A DNA stretch of 64,000 nt from Mastigias papua (lineage: Eukaryota; Cnidaria; Scyphozoa; Rhizostomeae; Mastigiidae). Positions 1 to 14,306 of this stretch are shown piece by piece. How positions within the stretch are numbered: position 1 is the stretch's first letter; each line of letters opens with the position of its first letter. The position numbers and the translations under genes were made by a program. A model generated the notes under the pieces. It was not told the origin of the DNA and made no database searches. It saw only the letters and a program-made list of their open reading frames with translations. Location: assembly GCA_964019165.1 (NCBI GenBank), contig OZ025279.1, positions 5,746,341-5,810,340 on the forward strand, given 5' to 3'.

Positions 1-2010
<2,010 letters not shown>

Positions 2011-2170
2011 GAAATCAAGAGATAAGATTAGAATGTTTTCAACATTTTGGCACAAGCCTTCATGAGTAATCAATGCTTATGCTGCTGCAATGTTTGAAAG
2101 TTGCAACTTTATCTCTTGAGTGATATTTATGCTTTGAAATTGCTTGGTTGGGTGTTCTATATGATGGTTA

Positions 2171-2627
<457 letters not shown>

Positions 2628-2874
2628 ATATATATATATATATATATGTACTTACAGTTCTTTGCTTACAGCTTACAGACAAATGTATTTTTGGTTGATT
2701 CTATATATGTGTATATCACTGAATGAGAGCAGCATTCACATAGTATATAAACATATATAGAAGAAGGAATCAAAAATATACATCACTTAAATTATACACA
2801 TTTCAATAAATTTCTTTATCAGTACTAAACTTACAATAATACCAGACCTGCTTAATTTAGCTATATAGCAATGG

Positions 2875-3006
<132 letters not shown>

Positions 3007-5280
3007 TGATCACTGTGGACCATTGATCACACATAAGATAAGAATGTACTATATGTAAACAATGGGGTTTTCCCTCTATAAACTCTTGTGTTGAATAGAT
3101 CACCAAAAAAATTCGAACAGGTTATTTCAATGTTCATAGAAACACAAACATGACAAAAAAGTGAATACTTCTAACTACCCATTGATTTAGTTGACACACA
3201 GTAAGGCTCTAATGATCAAAATTGCTGTAACTGCAGGGTAAACAAAATCTACCAATATGTCATTCATTACTGTCATGTAGCAGTATACCATGTCATTTGA
3301 GATTTTGCAACATAGCTAACTAAAAGTAGCAACTATTCCCAGTCATCAAAATATTGCTTCACAGCAAAATCAGGATGTTTAAGTTACAGTCCACCCAAGC
3401 AAGCAGCACAAGGATAAAAAGAGTAACCCTCATACTCCACTAGTCTTAAAAAAGGAATTTCCAAATTATTTAATAGTTATTTCAACTATAGAACCTGTAA
3501 ATGTAAATGTCATAATGGTAACTACCTATTTCTTGGAAACAGATTATACCTACTTCAGTTTACTAGGATATGCAATAAAACCTTACACCATTTGAGCTAG
3601 CAAGACAAACACTTAATACACAGTGTTCACTAATGAGGTTGGCAATCAAGTTGAAGAAGAATATAATTTACTGCATCCTCATCAGAAATATCTAAGAAAA
3701 ATCTTCATTTTCAACAGAGACCATGAAACCAATTTCTAACTACAAACAGGCCTGACTACAAACTGAATTCCAATTATCTCTCATAAATATTGCCTTGCAA
3801 CAGTCAATAGACTTAGCTGATTGCACAATGGAGATGGAAAATGTCAAACAGGATCAACTGAATAGGGGTCAAAATTCAGCATGTAAGAGTTCTATGTTTA
3901 AAAAGTAAACTGAGCTGAAATGATAACTTCATAAAAAACTCTATATCAAATAGGAAACAACATTAAGACACGATAATATCAAAGAACTGTAAAAAATCAC
4001 TTCTGCTACATCTACTCTAATCCAAGAAAATTCACCAAACCTCTTGAATATGCATTCCATCTACTTCTTAACAAAAAGTAAAACAACCCACTGGTCAAAC
4101 AGAGCCAAATTAGACGCAAAAACTATGATCTCAAATTCTGTGTTTCAGAAGAAGAATATATATTCATCGCACATTGTCAAATGGTACTTATTCCATGTAG
4201 CTAATCTCACTTTGTTCTAGCTTGTTTATATGCAATACCTACTAAACAAATCAACCAAGAAATACACAAAGCCTCGGAACCAGATAATTAGAGTACTCCA
4301 AACACGACTGGATGATAAAAACTGAGACTTGAATGTATCTTGATAAAACCACTGATTGTGATAGAGAACCCATAATGAACTGAATAACTGTTAACAAAGA
4401 GGCCTGAAGTAAGGTCTACCTCAGATCCATAATATATAGTGTGCGTGATCTAATGTAGCCGTAAATTGGAACTTATATGCAAGAAACCTTACCGATCTTT
4501 CGTTCTTCGCTTTGTATGCCAAGCTCCCATTCCAGATTTTTCTTACAACAGCAGGCCTGATTATGGCCTGTAAGATTGCAATACCTCATTCATAGACAAG
4601 AAATTGTGGTTCTGCCAACTTGAATTTTAGGCAGGTGTTTGAGAAGTCGCCTTTGCTTAGGCAATAACTTTCCTTCCTTCCAACACTCGATTTTGTACTG
4701 CCAACCTTGCCTATATGCTCTTGATAATTCTTCAGTATAATGCTCAAATACAATATGTAATCAAATATTGGCAAATTACAGACTATCTCTTCCTTTGAAG
4801 CTAAAAGCAAACTGACTTCGTGAGCTATACCCAAGTAGAGTTTTAACAGTAGACATGGGCTTCAGCTGCAATCGACCTACTTGTGCGAGGTAACAGCAAA
4901 ACTCTAAGAATTTTAAGTTATGAAGCAGGCTCTCCGTCAGTTCTATTCTCTATCCAGTTTTAGAGAACCACTGAAGTCCTTGTTGACGATAGTTTTCTGA
5001 AGTAAACAAAGAACATCATCTTCTAGGCCAAAGTTGCTGAGTCCAAAGCGGTTACCAAAGGGAGTCCAGACATATGATTCATGAGGTCACAAGGTATACT
5101 AACAACGGCGATAAACAGCCACGAAATTGCATTGATCTGACGTAACCATTTATATTTCATGAAACGAAGCAAATTGACAGCATTTGAGAAACCAAATATA
5201 CTTCAGAAACAGGATTTTCAAGAGGGGCCGATGACGACGATAATCGTGCATTTCTACACATCATTCTACCCATGATATAG
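3007..5280. other. Unrecognised non-coding stretch
   Basis: No motif, RNA gene or repeat family was recognised. Short frames, for example 82 codons on the minus strand at 4586-4834, carry no recognisable domain. Confidence 0.45.
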
Positions 5281-5289
5281 TTCGACCAG

Positions 5290-6145
5290 GACTAGGCATT
5301 TTTTGCCATAGCAGCATCCGGGGAAAAGTCCCCAGAAGGGTCAATTCTATCCGCAGAACCAAAGAGCTTCCCCAAACATTTGGGCCCACTCAAATACATT
5401 TCAAGGTGAGAGCGAGTGGTACCCTTTGCAGTTGTTACAGAATCACGTAAAGAATAGACTGGTTCTATGACTGAGAAGGTCGGATGGTTGTTGCCTATTT
5501 TCCATTAATGTGTCTACAAGGCGTCCTCACAAAGGTTTTCCCCATTGTTGTGGTACTTTATGAGACACTTTTCCACAGGGGGAATTCCTTAAAAAGTGCT
5601 ATGAGGCATCTTTAGTTCTTGCTTGAATGTGGGCACAGTCTCAGGCCAGTGATACAGGCCAAGCACAAAGACCTCGCTACATATTTGTCCCATAGTCATT
5701 AAGGATGAATCTTTACGAGCATGCATATCATACCACGAAATTTGTGCAACAAGCTGGCCAGGTATCTTTAGTTCTTGCTTTAATCTGGATACTGCCTTGT
5801 GATGCTAGTCAAGTGCAAGATAAATATTTCAGGTATATCCTTACAAACATAGCAGTTAATGCTTTCCCGGTAGTGAGCGGCAAAATCAAAAAACCACCCA
5901 CCCCCCCCCCCCCCCAGTTGTTCGGATCCACTCAAAGATCTTTCAAGGAGAGAGTGATACTGTTTAGGGTTGTTCCAGGATCATGTAAAAAGAAAGTGTG
6001 GCGTAATTACTGTGAGCGTGGAATGATTGCTGCTTACTTTCTAACAATGTGTCTACAGGGCGTGGTCACAAGATTTTCCTTCAACTTTGTGGCCCTTTCG
6101 AGGAAATTTCCCCACAAGTGGAAATTCTTTAAAATATGCTATGGG
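5290..6145. repeat. Diverged duplication of about 0.3 kb
   Basis: The segment at 5290-5610 recurs about 590 bp later at 5880-6145 with clear divergence. Shared landmarks in the same order include CACTCAAA, TTTCAAGG, AATGTGTCTACA followed by GGCGT, GGTCACA or CCTCACA, and a final AAATTCTTTAAAA-like string. A second shared word, ATCTTTAGTTCTTGCTT, occurs at about 5609 and 5765. A poly-C run lies in the second copy. This is either two copies of one old mobile element or a local duplication. The 158-codon frame at 5705-6181 lies across the repeat and poly-C and is not trusted as a gene. Confidence 0.55.
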
Positions 6146-6184
6146 CCAGGGAGGCAAGCAATTAACCAAACTGAACTATAGTTT

Positions 6185-6765
6185 ACTTCTGGCCTGCTCC
6201 AATCCGCCAAGTACGTAAAAGAGTGTGTATTCGCAATGATAGTAGTTTCAACTATCTCGGTGTTCAAGTTGACAATCAACTCAAATAGGATGACCAGATT
6301 AATAAGGTAAAGAGAAATGCACTCCGAGGTCTTGGACTTGTCAAATATTAAAACAAATGTCTTTCCTTAGAAGTCCTTGCAAAAATGAACTGAGGCTTGG
6401 TTGAGCCCCATTTCTGTTATTGTTGCCCCCGTATGGGGTAATGGCAGTAAGCATAAAACAGACATTGTGCAAAAGTTATAAAACAGAGCAGCAGTAGCAA
6501 CCCACTTGTCCAGAGTGTATGTTGGCCTACAATTTCTAAACATATTCAAAAGGAACTAGCTACACTGATATATAAATCTTTGAATGAGCTTGCGTTCGAA
6601 TACTTTCGAAATCTGTTCACAAGATGTTCAGAAAGCAACGGCCGCAAACTACGTCTAACTACGACGAACCTAGAATTGCCACTATTAAAAATTAGCGCTG
6701 GTCAAAGGTCGCTCTCGTATCGACGGGCCAGACTTTGAAACAGCTTGAGTATTAGTACTACTTTA
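6185..6765 (+). mobile_element. CR1/L2-like LINE, decayed reverse-transcriptase C-terminus
   Basis: Conceptual translation with several stops gives the typical order of the CR1/L2 C-terminal region: FNYLGVQVDNQLK, then NALRGLGLVKY, then GLVEPHFCYC, then KLRLTTTNLELPLLKI, then a SYRRARL-NSLS ending. In the family this is the part after the palm, ending in a WNSLP-like motif. The 3' end runs into a pentanucleotide array, as is common for L2-type elements. Stops and frameshifts make it a dead copy. Confidence 0.8.
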
Positions 6766-6769
6766 TTAT

Positions 6770-6932
6770 ATTAAATTATACTAAATTATATATTATATCA
6801 TATCATATCATATCATATCATATTATATTATATTATATTATATTATATTATATTATATTATATTATATTATATTATATTATATTATATTATATTATATTA
6901 TATTATACTATATTATATTATACTATATTATA
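6770..6932. repeat. Pentanucleotide (ATATC/ATATT)n array
   Basis: ATATC units to about 6820 change into ATATT units to about 6932. The array begins directly at the 3' end of the LINE relic, so it may derive from that element's tail. Confidence 0.93.
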
Positions 6933-7675
6933 TCCATGAATTTTCCTTTTATATCAGTTTCGAAAAAAGTATTTCTACCTTACATTGAAACTTTTTACAC
7001 GTCTAAATATTATTAAGTGAAATGAAATAAATAAATGCAATCGAGCTATCCGTCGGAACATCTCCAAAAACTTCACCCATTACAAGATACTTCGATACCC
7101 ATTTGCTCGATGTGCTTTCGAAGATAGATCTAAGGACGCTCTGTTCTGTGAATTTGAAGAAACACATCCTGCACAAGTTACCCCTGGGTTAGCGGTACCA
7201 AGTAAAATACAAAAACCTGATTAGTTTCTATGAAAAAGTAAATCCTATGTACAGTAACCGTACGTTCTAATACAAAATCTGAAAAAGCATTTCCTGCAAA
7301 GAGTACTACTCAATTAGGTACCAATCAGTCATAAGCATGGTCCCTTTTGCTGGTGAACGTTGATAGTAAACTGGCATCCACTCTTGGCAACCTTAGGAAA
7401 TGTTTTCAGAGATAGGTAAAACTCTCCTACCAAAAACCTATATAGTTCCACCACTTTACAGAAGCTACAATATTTATGACGTAATAACTAGCTAAGTAAC
7501 CAATAAGGTTTTATCAAAAAAGCAGGAGATAACCGGACCTAGTTTCACCTTCATAGCCATTTTAACTATTTTCAACAAAACTATGGACCACAGACTCAAG
7601 TTGTTAACTGAATGATTTATCAGTAGAATGATGTCGTCATAACTGAGCCGTGGATAATCCATTTAAGGACCCCGT

Positions 7676-8040
7676 GCATACGAGAACGGATCCATTTGGG
7701 TCCGTTCCCAAACTGGTACAAGAACACCTCAATCCGATCCAGCGTGGCTCTGCTATCTGCACTAGTTTTGGATCTGATAGCAAAGCCGTGCTAGTTTGGA
7801 TTCGATCCATATAGTTCTCGCGTGAACACGTGGATCTGATCCAAAGTGATACCCTTATGAAACGAAGCTTGTTCTTTTATACTAGTACACATTATTCGCG
7901 CATGGCCTCGATGTTGAACATTACATGAGGACATATCCATACATAAGCGTACACCTTTCGTATCTGTACCTTTCGGGATCGGATCTGTTTTCACATGGAA
8001 GATATATGGGCCCGATACAAACGGGTCCGCTCACGTGTGC
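7676..8040. mobile_element. MITE-like element with imperfect 23-bp inverted ends
   Basis: The left end GCATACGAGAACGGATCC matches the reverse complement of the right end, GCACACGTGAGCGGACCC, at 18 of 23 positions when extended to 23 bp. The interior repeats GGATC-like words many times. No target-site duplication is clear. The superfamily is not assigned. Confidence 0.55.
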
Positions 8041-8559
8041 AAGAAGCAGATTGTGAAATCTCCCCAGTACCAAATGTAACTTTCATACCGTTAAAGCGTT
8101 AGCCTGAACAATTAACGTGTCCCAAAAAACTATTTCGGCGCGACTTCAGCTTCAGGCACTATTTGAAATCGGCGTGAAATTTGTACGGAATGATGGACGA
8201 TGTGGGTAGAGAAAAGAGGTGAGCAAAAGTTACTTGATTGTCATATTCCTGAAGCATTATCGGTCAATGTGCTGATATTAGTCAACTGTTCTTAGCAATT
8301 CTCGTAAAATGCGGAAGACAACGCTAACGATTGCGGCAAGAGGGGACAGAGAAAGAAGAAAGCAGGAGAAAAGGCAATGAAATTCATTGTCAATAGACTT
8401 TCCAACAAAAAATCAGTCTTCTGATAAAGGCTAAATTGGTTCCTCTGGATTAAGTGTGTAGACAATCTTTACATAATCGCCTGAGATCAGTGTCTAAAAA
8501 CCCCCCAAAAGGCAGTTGTAAAAGGTATTATGAGCAGAAAGCTGATTCGTTATGGCGTT

Positions 8560-8740
8560 TGACTTTCAGAATACCATTACTTACAACTAATTTGGCGAAT
8601 AAGAAACAACTTTGCTGATGTCAGAGACAACATGATGTCAGGATTCTCTCCAACATGGATCCCACAGAGGCCGGGGTCATACAAGGTTCATCTTTAGGTC
8701 CTCTATCATTTAGTTTTATTATGCAGTGTCGGGGAAAGGC
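8560..8740 (+). pseudogene. LINE reverse-transcriptase fragment
   Basis: One frame reads AGVIQGSSLGPLSFSF, the degenerate form of the GVPQGSVLGPLLF block of LINE reverse transcriptases, preceded by a weak match to the upstream finger region. The fragment is short and decayed. It may belong with the LINE tail at 9300-9480, the two being split by the repeat at 8826-9225. Confidence 0.65.
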
Positions 8741-8825
8741 TTTGAGGTCTATAACAAATCCCAGACGAAGAAAGAAAGGTTAGGTAGATAGAAAAAGTTC
8801 TGAAACGAAACAGTTTCGGGGAGGG

Positions 8826-9225
8826 TACTCCCCTTTTGTTTTTAAGAACAATTTATAAGAACACGAGCCTTAAAATTGATGGAAAATTAAGAGAAAATTA
8901 AGAACAAGTTGAGGCTGAAGCACAGTCGTAAAGTGCACAACGCTGCATGCGCTTTACAATAACATATTGAACTGAAATATCATTTCCCTGTTAGTTTGAG
9001 AAGAATTGACAGCTTTGTCACTTCTCCTCTTTAAGTTTCGTCAATTAGTTCCCCTTCCTAAAAACAGCTAATGTTATCTTGTGTATTGTCTAATGTCTAA
9101 ATTGCCTAAATGCCAATAATTTAAGAACATATTAAGAACAATTCAGCCTCAAAATTTTGGAACAAATAAGAACAGGCAGCCTGAATTTCAGTTTCTATTG
9201 GTTTGTATGAAAAGAAAAAGGTGTG
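8826..9225 (-). mobile_element. TACACG-type TIR family, variant C copy
   Basis: The stretch is rich in AAGAACA and GTTCTTA words and contains TTATAAGAACACGAGCC. It resembles the reverse complement of the copy at 55618-55830, where GTTCTTAATTT and TGAGGCT also occur. Ends are approximate. Confidence 0.45.
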
Positions 9226-9299
9226 GAGGAAGGCCTTGGCGTTCTCTAGTTGCCTAGTTCTAAGAATAAAAGATGACAAGTGGGATGCCAATGTGAGCC

Positions 9300-9480
9300 G
9301 CCCTAAGCGAAATCCATATAATCTGCTGTATTTTAAACCAAATCAAAAGACTTTTGGCACTAATACTCTATGAGACCTACGTCCTCAAATATGGAATGTA
9401 CTGCCAAATGGCATGAAATCCACTCAAAATATGAAAATTTTTAAGAGACTGGTAAAATAGTGGAAGGAAGTGCTATGCAA
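9300..9480 (+). pseudogene. LINE 3' coding tail (CR1/L2-like)
   Basis: Translation gives FGTNTL then DLRPQIWNVLPNGMKS then MKIFKRLVK. This matches the closing LG.KIWNSLP...FKR block of CR1/L2 reverse transcriptases. It contains a stop. Confidence 0.65.
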
Positions 9481-9657
9481 CTACAATTTACGTCAATATG
9501 AAACGCATCGATTATAAGTACTACTAAATGCTATCAGAAGTACATAAATAGCTATTCTAATCTGTTGGAACATTATCGTAAATTTTCGAATTTGATAAAG
9601 TTCTCTTTTATGTATTTAGGGGCCTAAAAAATAAGCCAAAATCATGAAAAAGAAATG

Positions 9658-11125
9658 CTAAACAGTACGTGGATTAGGTAGCAAAACTAGGAAAATGTCC
9701 TGGTTGGTCCAAACACGTCCCACTGGATCAGGATAAATATTCCTGACTTCCAGGGGGAAACGACTGTGAAAGCATGGATAAAAATTGGAAAGATCTGCAA
9801 CCATACAACGATAAGAGAGACTGGAGAGGTTTGATGACGTTTGGATTATTGATGAGACGGGTGGCGTTGGACTCGATTTTGTAGAGAAAACGGAGAGAGG
9901 ATATAGGAACGCCGATTGAAACATGAGAGCATCTGGATGTATCTGGGATTTCTAAATGGTCAACATGTGGTCAGAAAAAGCCACGGGCTCTGGAAAGGAA
10001 GCCAGTTTTCTGAGATGCATGGTTAATAATGGAATTAATGTTGGATTTCCATGCGAGATAAAATGAAAATGAAAGACCACGCTAAATGCAAGGCGTTGAA
10101 ATGCCTAGTTCATAACCGTTCGTGAAAACAGGTGGAAAGTCTGAGTGGTGTTTACGCGAAGTGACAACCTGTGTCGTTTTTCCTTGATTGATTAACATGA
10201 ACACGATTGTCGTTGCCCCATTTTTCTATATTTGTCAAGTCATCATTGAGACGCAAAGATGAGGTAGTGCGATAGATTTAAACATTAGAGTAGGCTAAGT
10301 GTTGTGGATTAGACGAAACAGATCAACTTATATCGGTATCATCAACGAAAGAGTAAATACAAGAAGATGTAGAGGAAAGCTGGTCAGTTATAACGAGGAT
10401 GAATAGAACAGGAGAGATAACAGCGCCCTGAGGTACACAAGCATTGACAGAATGATGCATAGAGAAGCCATCAACCCTAACTGCACTTGACCTATCAGAA
10501 AGACAGCTACTAATCTATTTAATGGGGTTGTAACTCAAACCAAACATTGGTAGTTTAGCGAGAACGCCTTTGTGCCAGAGAACCAAAGGCTTTGGAGCCA
10601 TCGCGAGAGACCACCCTGTCTAGCCATAGGATTCGGGAGTAGAGGACCAAGTATGAACAGCAGGGGACGGATCTAGTACGATTTGTTTGAGGGTGTAGAA
10701 GAACATATTTTTAAAACTACACTCATTTATAATTCATGGGCCACGCTCTAAAAGCAAGAATGTCTTTCACAGTTAAGAAATAACATTTTAATGCACAACA
10801 GTGTCAATATACACAACAAAGGCACGAGTCTCTTCTAATGGCAACATAACTGGTTATGAAGCAGGAGAAAAGAAAGTAGAGGGGTCCGCGGGCGAATCTT
10901 GAGGGAAAATTTGTAGGACCACACCCTTTAGATTTAAGGTAAACGCCTTTTCGGAATATAGAGATATGCCCAGTCTGGAAAGAAAATGTCAGATGAAACT
11001 ATGGATGAAATCATATGCCAAAATGCGGTCCCCAGTAGATTTGGCTTGTCGAAAGCCATACTGGTGATGAGAAAGGATGCTGTATGCTTAAAAGGAGATA
11101 GGTGCTTAGTGATGATGGTCTCCAT
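9658..11125 (-). mobile_element. Jockey-like LINE reverse transcriptase, decayed (copy 1)
   Basis: Read on the minus strand, the order is a finger segment (about 11100-10980, with TSFLITSMAFDKPNLLGTAF resembling the HQYGFRKARSTGDLL block), then SKAFGSLAQRRS near 10600, then SDRSSAVRVDG, then VPQGAVISPVLF, then YSFVDDTD, which keeps both catalytic aspartates. The tail at 9924-9658 runs STKSSPTPPVSSIIQT to PLEVRNIYPDPVGRVWTN. About 300 bp of unrelated sequence separates the first two blocks (10625-10925). Frameshifts and stops make it non-functional. A related copy lies at 41700-42783. Confidence 0.75.
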
Positions 11126-11129
11126 ACAG

Positions 11130-13477
11130 TCTTACAGGTAAGCATAGTGATAAATTTTCCTCTTCGTCTATATTAGCAATTCCCCATGAAGAGAGCTCGA
11201 GATTACCCATCCCTACTGATATACTGATTATCAAAGAATATACCATTGATTACTTTGAGTGAGCTTATTAGCAATAATCATGCACAATTGGATACAAAGC
11301 CCATAGGGAATAAGTAACTTTCAGGCCTTTCGGTGTCCTAAGTATAGCATTTCCCGAAAGAGCGCCAAAGGCGCTTATTCACAGAAAAGCTTTCGAAAAG
11401 GGATGCTGACTCGAGGGGAGCATTACATATTTTATTTCAAAATATTGAAAGCCATTCCTTCTGTTTTCTAGATTTACTTGTGTGTTATGAAGAGCTCCAC
11501 TTTTTTGTCTTATAAATGAACATATAATATCTTTGCTGATACATTTCAGAGGTTTCCATGGAAGGTTTACTTAAAATCTTATAAACCATCGCAGAGCGAT
11601 CGAAACGAGTGAGATTTTCAGCCCTTAACTTGATATTCAAACAATGATCCTATATTTCAGCTCTCTCAATCATAGTTATGGCTCTGTTTTGCAGTCACTG
11701 CAAGGTATGCAAGTTAGTTACTGACAGACTCCCCCGGACGATCTAGTCGCAAGGTAAATGATTCTCAAAGAGACTGCGATAAGCACAGGACGGCTTTGAC
11801 CGAAATAGTAGACCCTTCAGCTTTCAAGGGACAATAAGCCACCAAGTCATTTACCAAGCAGGGATTTATACTGAATTTTCCTACTAAGATCTTCATCCAT
11901 GATAACTCCAAGGGATTCTACTTTCTTCACCTGTTCTATTTCGCATTTATTTAGTTCAAATGATGAAAGAACTTGTAATTCAACTAAATTTTGTAGATTC
12001 TCTTTAACTACGTAATCAGTTCTAGACTGGGACGCTGGAAGGAATAAAAGGCAGGGGGGTTACAAAAGGGAACATTGTTCACCATAATCGACAACTTCAT
12101 TCATCATAACAATGACACTATAATGATGATCATATCCTTGGCCTCAGAAATAGCAGTGGAATATCAACATACAATTTTTAACTCAAGCAAATCAAATCAA
12201 TTTATATTTTTGTGCAAGCCAGATCCTTATAGCTTCAACTGAACAGAAAATGCAAATACGAAGATCTACAGCAGTGTTTCTCAACTGGAGTCCATATAAA
12301 CCACAGGGGTCCATGTAACATTCCTGGAGGACCATAGGCAGAATATAACAAATTGGCTTCACAGCGATACAGCACTTTGACGGAGCATGAAGCAATTTCA
12401 CTGCAGAGTGGATGCTTTCTACAATACAATGTTTTCACCAGGTTTTCCTGCGATGTGTCAGTTACAATCACTCATTTAATGTTCTAGTTGCCTTTGAAGA
12501 TCCAACTTGATTTTAATGCAGTGTAGACCTTGTCATATTGCTATATCCATTTTATCTTTGGACCTCCCTATGATCTTTATGCATTTGCCCCATAGTGTGT
12601 TCCAACCATATTAGTCCTCACATTCTTATATGTGTACTCTACGGTATCTCTGTGGTGTAAAGCTTGTTGATAGTCGTGTATCTTGGCCACTTATTTAACG
12701 TAACCATTCTTATATGTCTACACTGAAAACTGTTGATGGTATTTTTTATGAGTTTTTCCCTCAAATCCACAATTCGATTTTGCACAGAAAGCCACCTGCA
12801 AAATAGGCATTATAAGTTCTTGCTATTATGTTAATGGAAGTTTTCATTCTGTTGAAGATGCTGAGCACCGTTTTAAAAGTTGCCAATATCCTTCTTCCAT
12901 TGAAGTCTTCTTCTATACCAAGTAGGCTTCCAGGGATTTTGCATTCCTTCCATACTTCCTACCCTTTTTGCTCGATGTTGAATTCTTTCCTTTATGATTA
13001 ATTTATTTGTAGGTTTCTTTCTCTAAGTTTAATAACCTTTACAACTCCAGTTGATTCGGTAAAATGGTATTGCTAGGGTAGTGCGAATATGCCCTTATTC
13101 TGAAAATCTTCATATTACCATGTGTTCTATGTTGCCAAATTACTCACTGATTATGAATATCACAATCATTTAATGTATGATAGTTTATGACCCTGGTCAA
13201 TTTCAAAAATTCAAAATGGCCGCCAGAAAATGGCAAATTTTTACACAAAATTATTTGAATTTTCCCCTATGGACAAACATGTGGGTCGTACACATCAAAA
13301 CATATATATTTAAAGTTAAAGAAACCAAAGATATCTCTACTTTTAGATAAGACAATGGCCTAGTGTTTTTCATGTAAAATATTCTTTAAATGCAAGCAAA
13401 CAATTTTTATTCAAAAATTAAAACTACATCAGTTATTTGCAGTGGTTTTAATCCCAATAGTAAAACTTTATAATCTA

Positions 13478-13482
<5 letters not shown>
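11130..13482. other. Stretch without genes; two possible transposon ends
   Basis: No coding gene was recognised. A possible hAT-type end, CAGTGTTTCTCAACTGGAG, begins near 12270, and the MITE-like family-F fragment at 11341-11425 is listed separately. Confidence 0.4.
11341..11425 (+). mobile_element. Family-F MITE fragment (TTTCCC..GAGCGCC end)
   Basis: GCATTTCCCGAAAGAGCGCC followed by AAAGGCGCTTATTC resembles 39634-39735 (TGTATTTCCCCAAAAGAGCG). The GAGCGCC/GGCGCT pair forms a small hairpin. Only one end is visible. Confidence 0.45.
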
Positions 13483-13514
<32 letters not shown>

Positions 13515-13520
<6 letters not shown>

Positions 13521-13658
13521 AAACCACAAATATACTATCCTTTAAGTAAACGTTTCGATCAGAATCTTCATCAGTACTCAAGTGAAGATTCTTGAGTACT
13601 GATGAAGATTCTGATCGAAACGTTTACTTAAAGGATAGTATATTTGTGGTTTATTCTA
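13515..13658. mobile_element. Perfect 67-bp inverted repeat with hammerhead-like cores
   Basis: Arms 13515-13581 and 13592-13658 are exact reverse complements around a 10-nt spacer (GTGAAGATTC). Each arm, read outward, contains CTGATGA, a short GAT/ATC stem and CGAAACGTTTAC (13599-13621 on plus; 13552-13574 on minus). CTGATGA plus GAAA matches the invariant hammerhead core. Helix II is only 3 bp with a bulged A, and a self-contained helix III is missing. (TA)n lies on the left edge and about 45 bp beyond the right edge. Exact arms suggest a recent event or ongoing conversion, or an assembly artefact. Confidence 0.8.
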
Positions 13659-13702
13659 TTTATGTAATTTATATACGTTGTGGATGCGGCTTAGGTTTAG
13701 TT

Positions 13703-13704
<2 letters not shown>

Positions 13705-13764
<60 letters not shown>
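13705..13764. repeat. (TA)n microsatellite
   Basis: TA run with a single TGTA interruption. It separates the two inverted-repeat elements. Confidence 0.95.
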
Positions 13765-14114
13765 AATTAAAACTACTATGTGCTCTCGACAAGCCTGTTT
13801 CGTGAACGGTATTGTTCACTCATTAAGAGAATATGCAAAAAGTTCATTCTAATCTTAGATTTACAATAGTGTTCGATTGTTGTGATTAGGGCTCATTTGC
13901 ACCCTTTTGCTGTTTCCATTTGTATTATCTAATGGTAGATCAATATTCTCTTCCAGCTTCTGTTGTGGAGTTTTAGGCACCTTTGACTCTTCATGATTTT
14001 GATATTTCATAGGAAGATCATAAAAAGCAAAAAGAAAATAGTCACTGTTGAGTGAACAATACCGTTCACGAAACAGGCTTGTCGAGAGCACATAGTAGTT
14101 TTAATTTATATATA
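13757..14114. mobile_element. Element with perfect 66-bp inverted ends and hammerhead-like motifs
   Basis: Arms 13757-13822 and 14049-14114 are exact reverse complements around a 226-bp centre. Reading into each arm gives (N)TGAG, a 6-bp helix GTGAAC/GTTCAC with loop AATACC, then GAAAC, AGGCTT, GTC and GAGAG. This fits a type I hammerhead: helix II of 6 bp, a tiny helix III (CA/UG), and GUC as cleavage triplet. The left arm read on minus also has UUCUC to pair with GAGAG as helix I, but its core is CTTAATGA. The right arm on plus has CTGTTGA, one change from CTGATGA. Both cores are therefore damaged. Paired inverted terminal repeats with hammerheads fit a Penelope-like non-autonomous copy. 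A 76-codon minus frame in the centre shows no known domain. Confidence 0.65.
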
Positions 14115-14168
14115 TTCTGCTCTACTTTACGGTATCGAGCACTGTATTGGAAGGACTCATTACTTCTC

Positions 14169-14306
<138 letters not shown>

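Noticed and set aside
5705..6181. 158-codon frame with a possible start
   Set aside because: It crosses a poly-C run and a diverged duplication, has no domain and has no start context of note.
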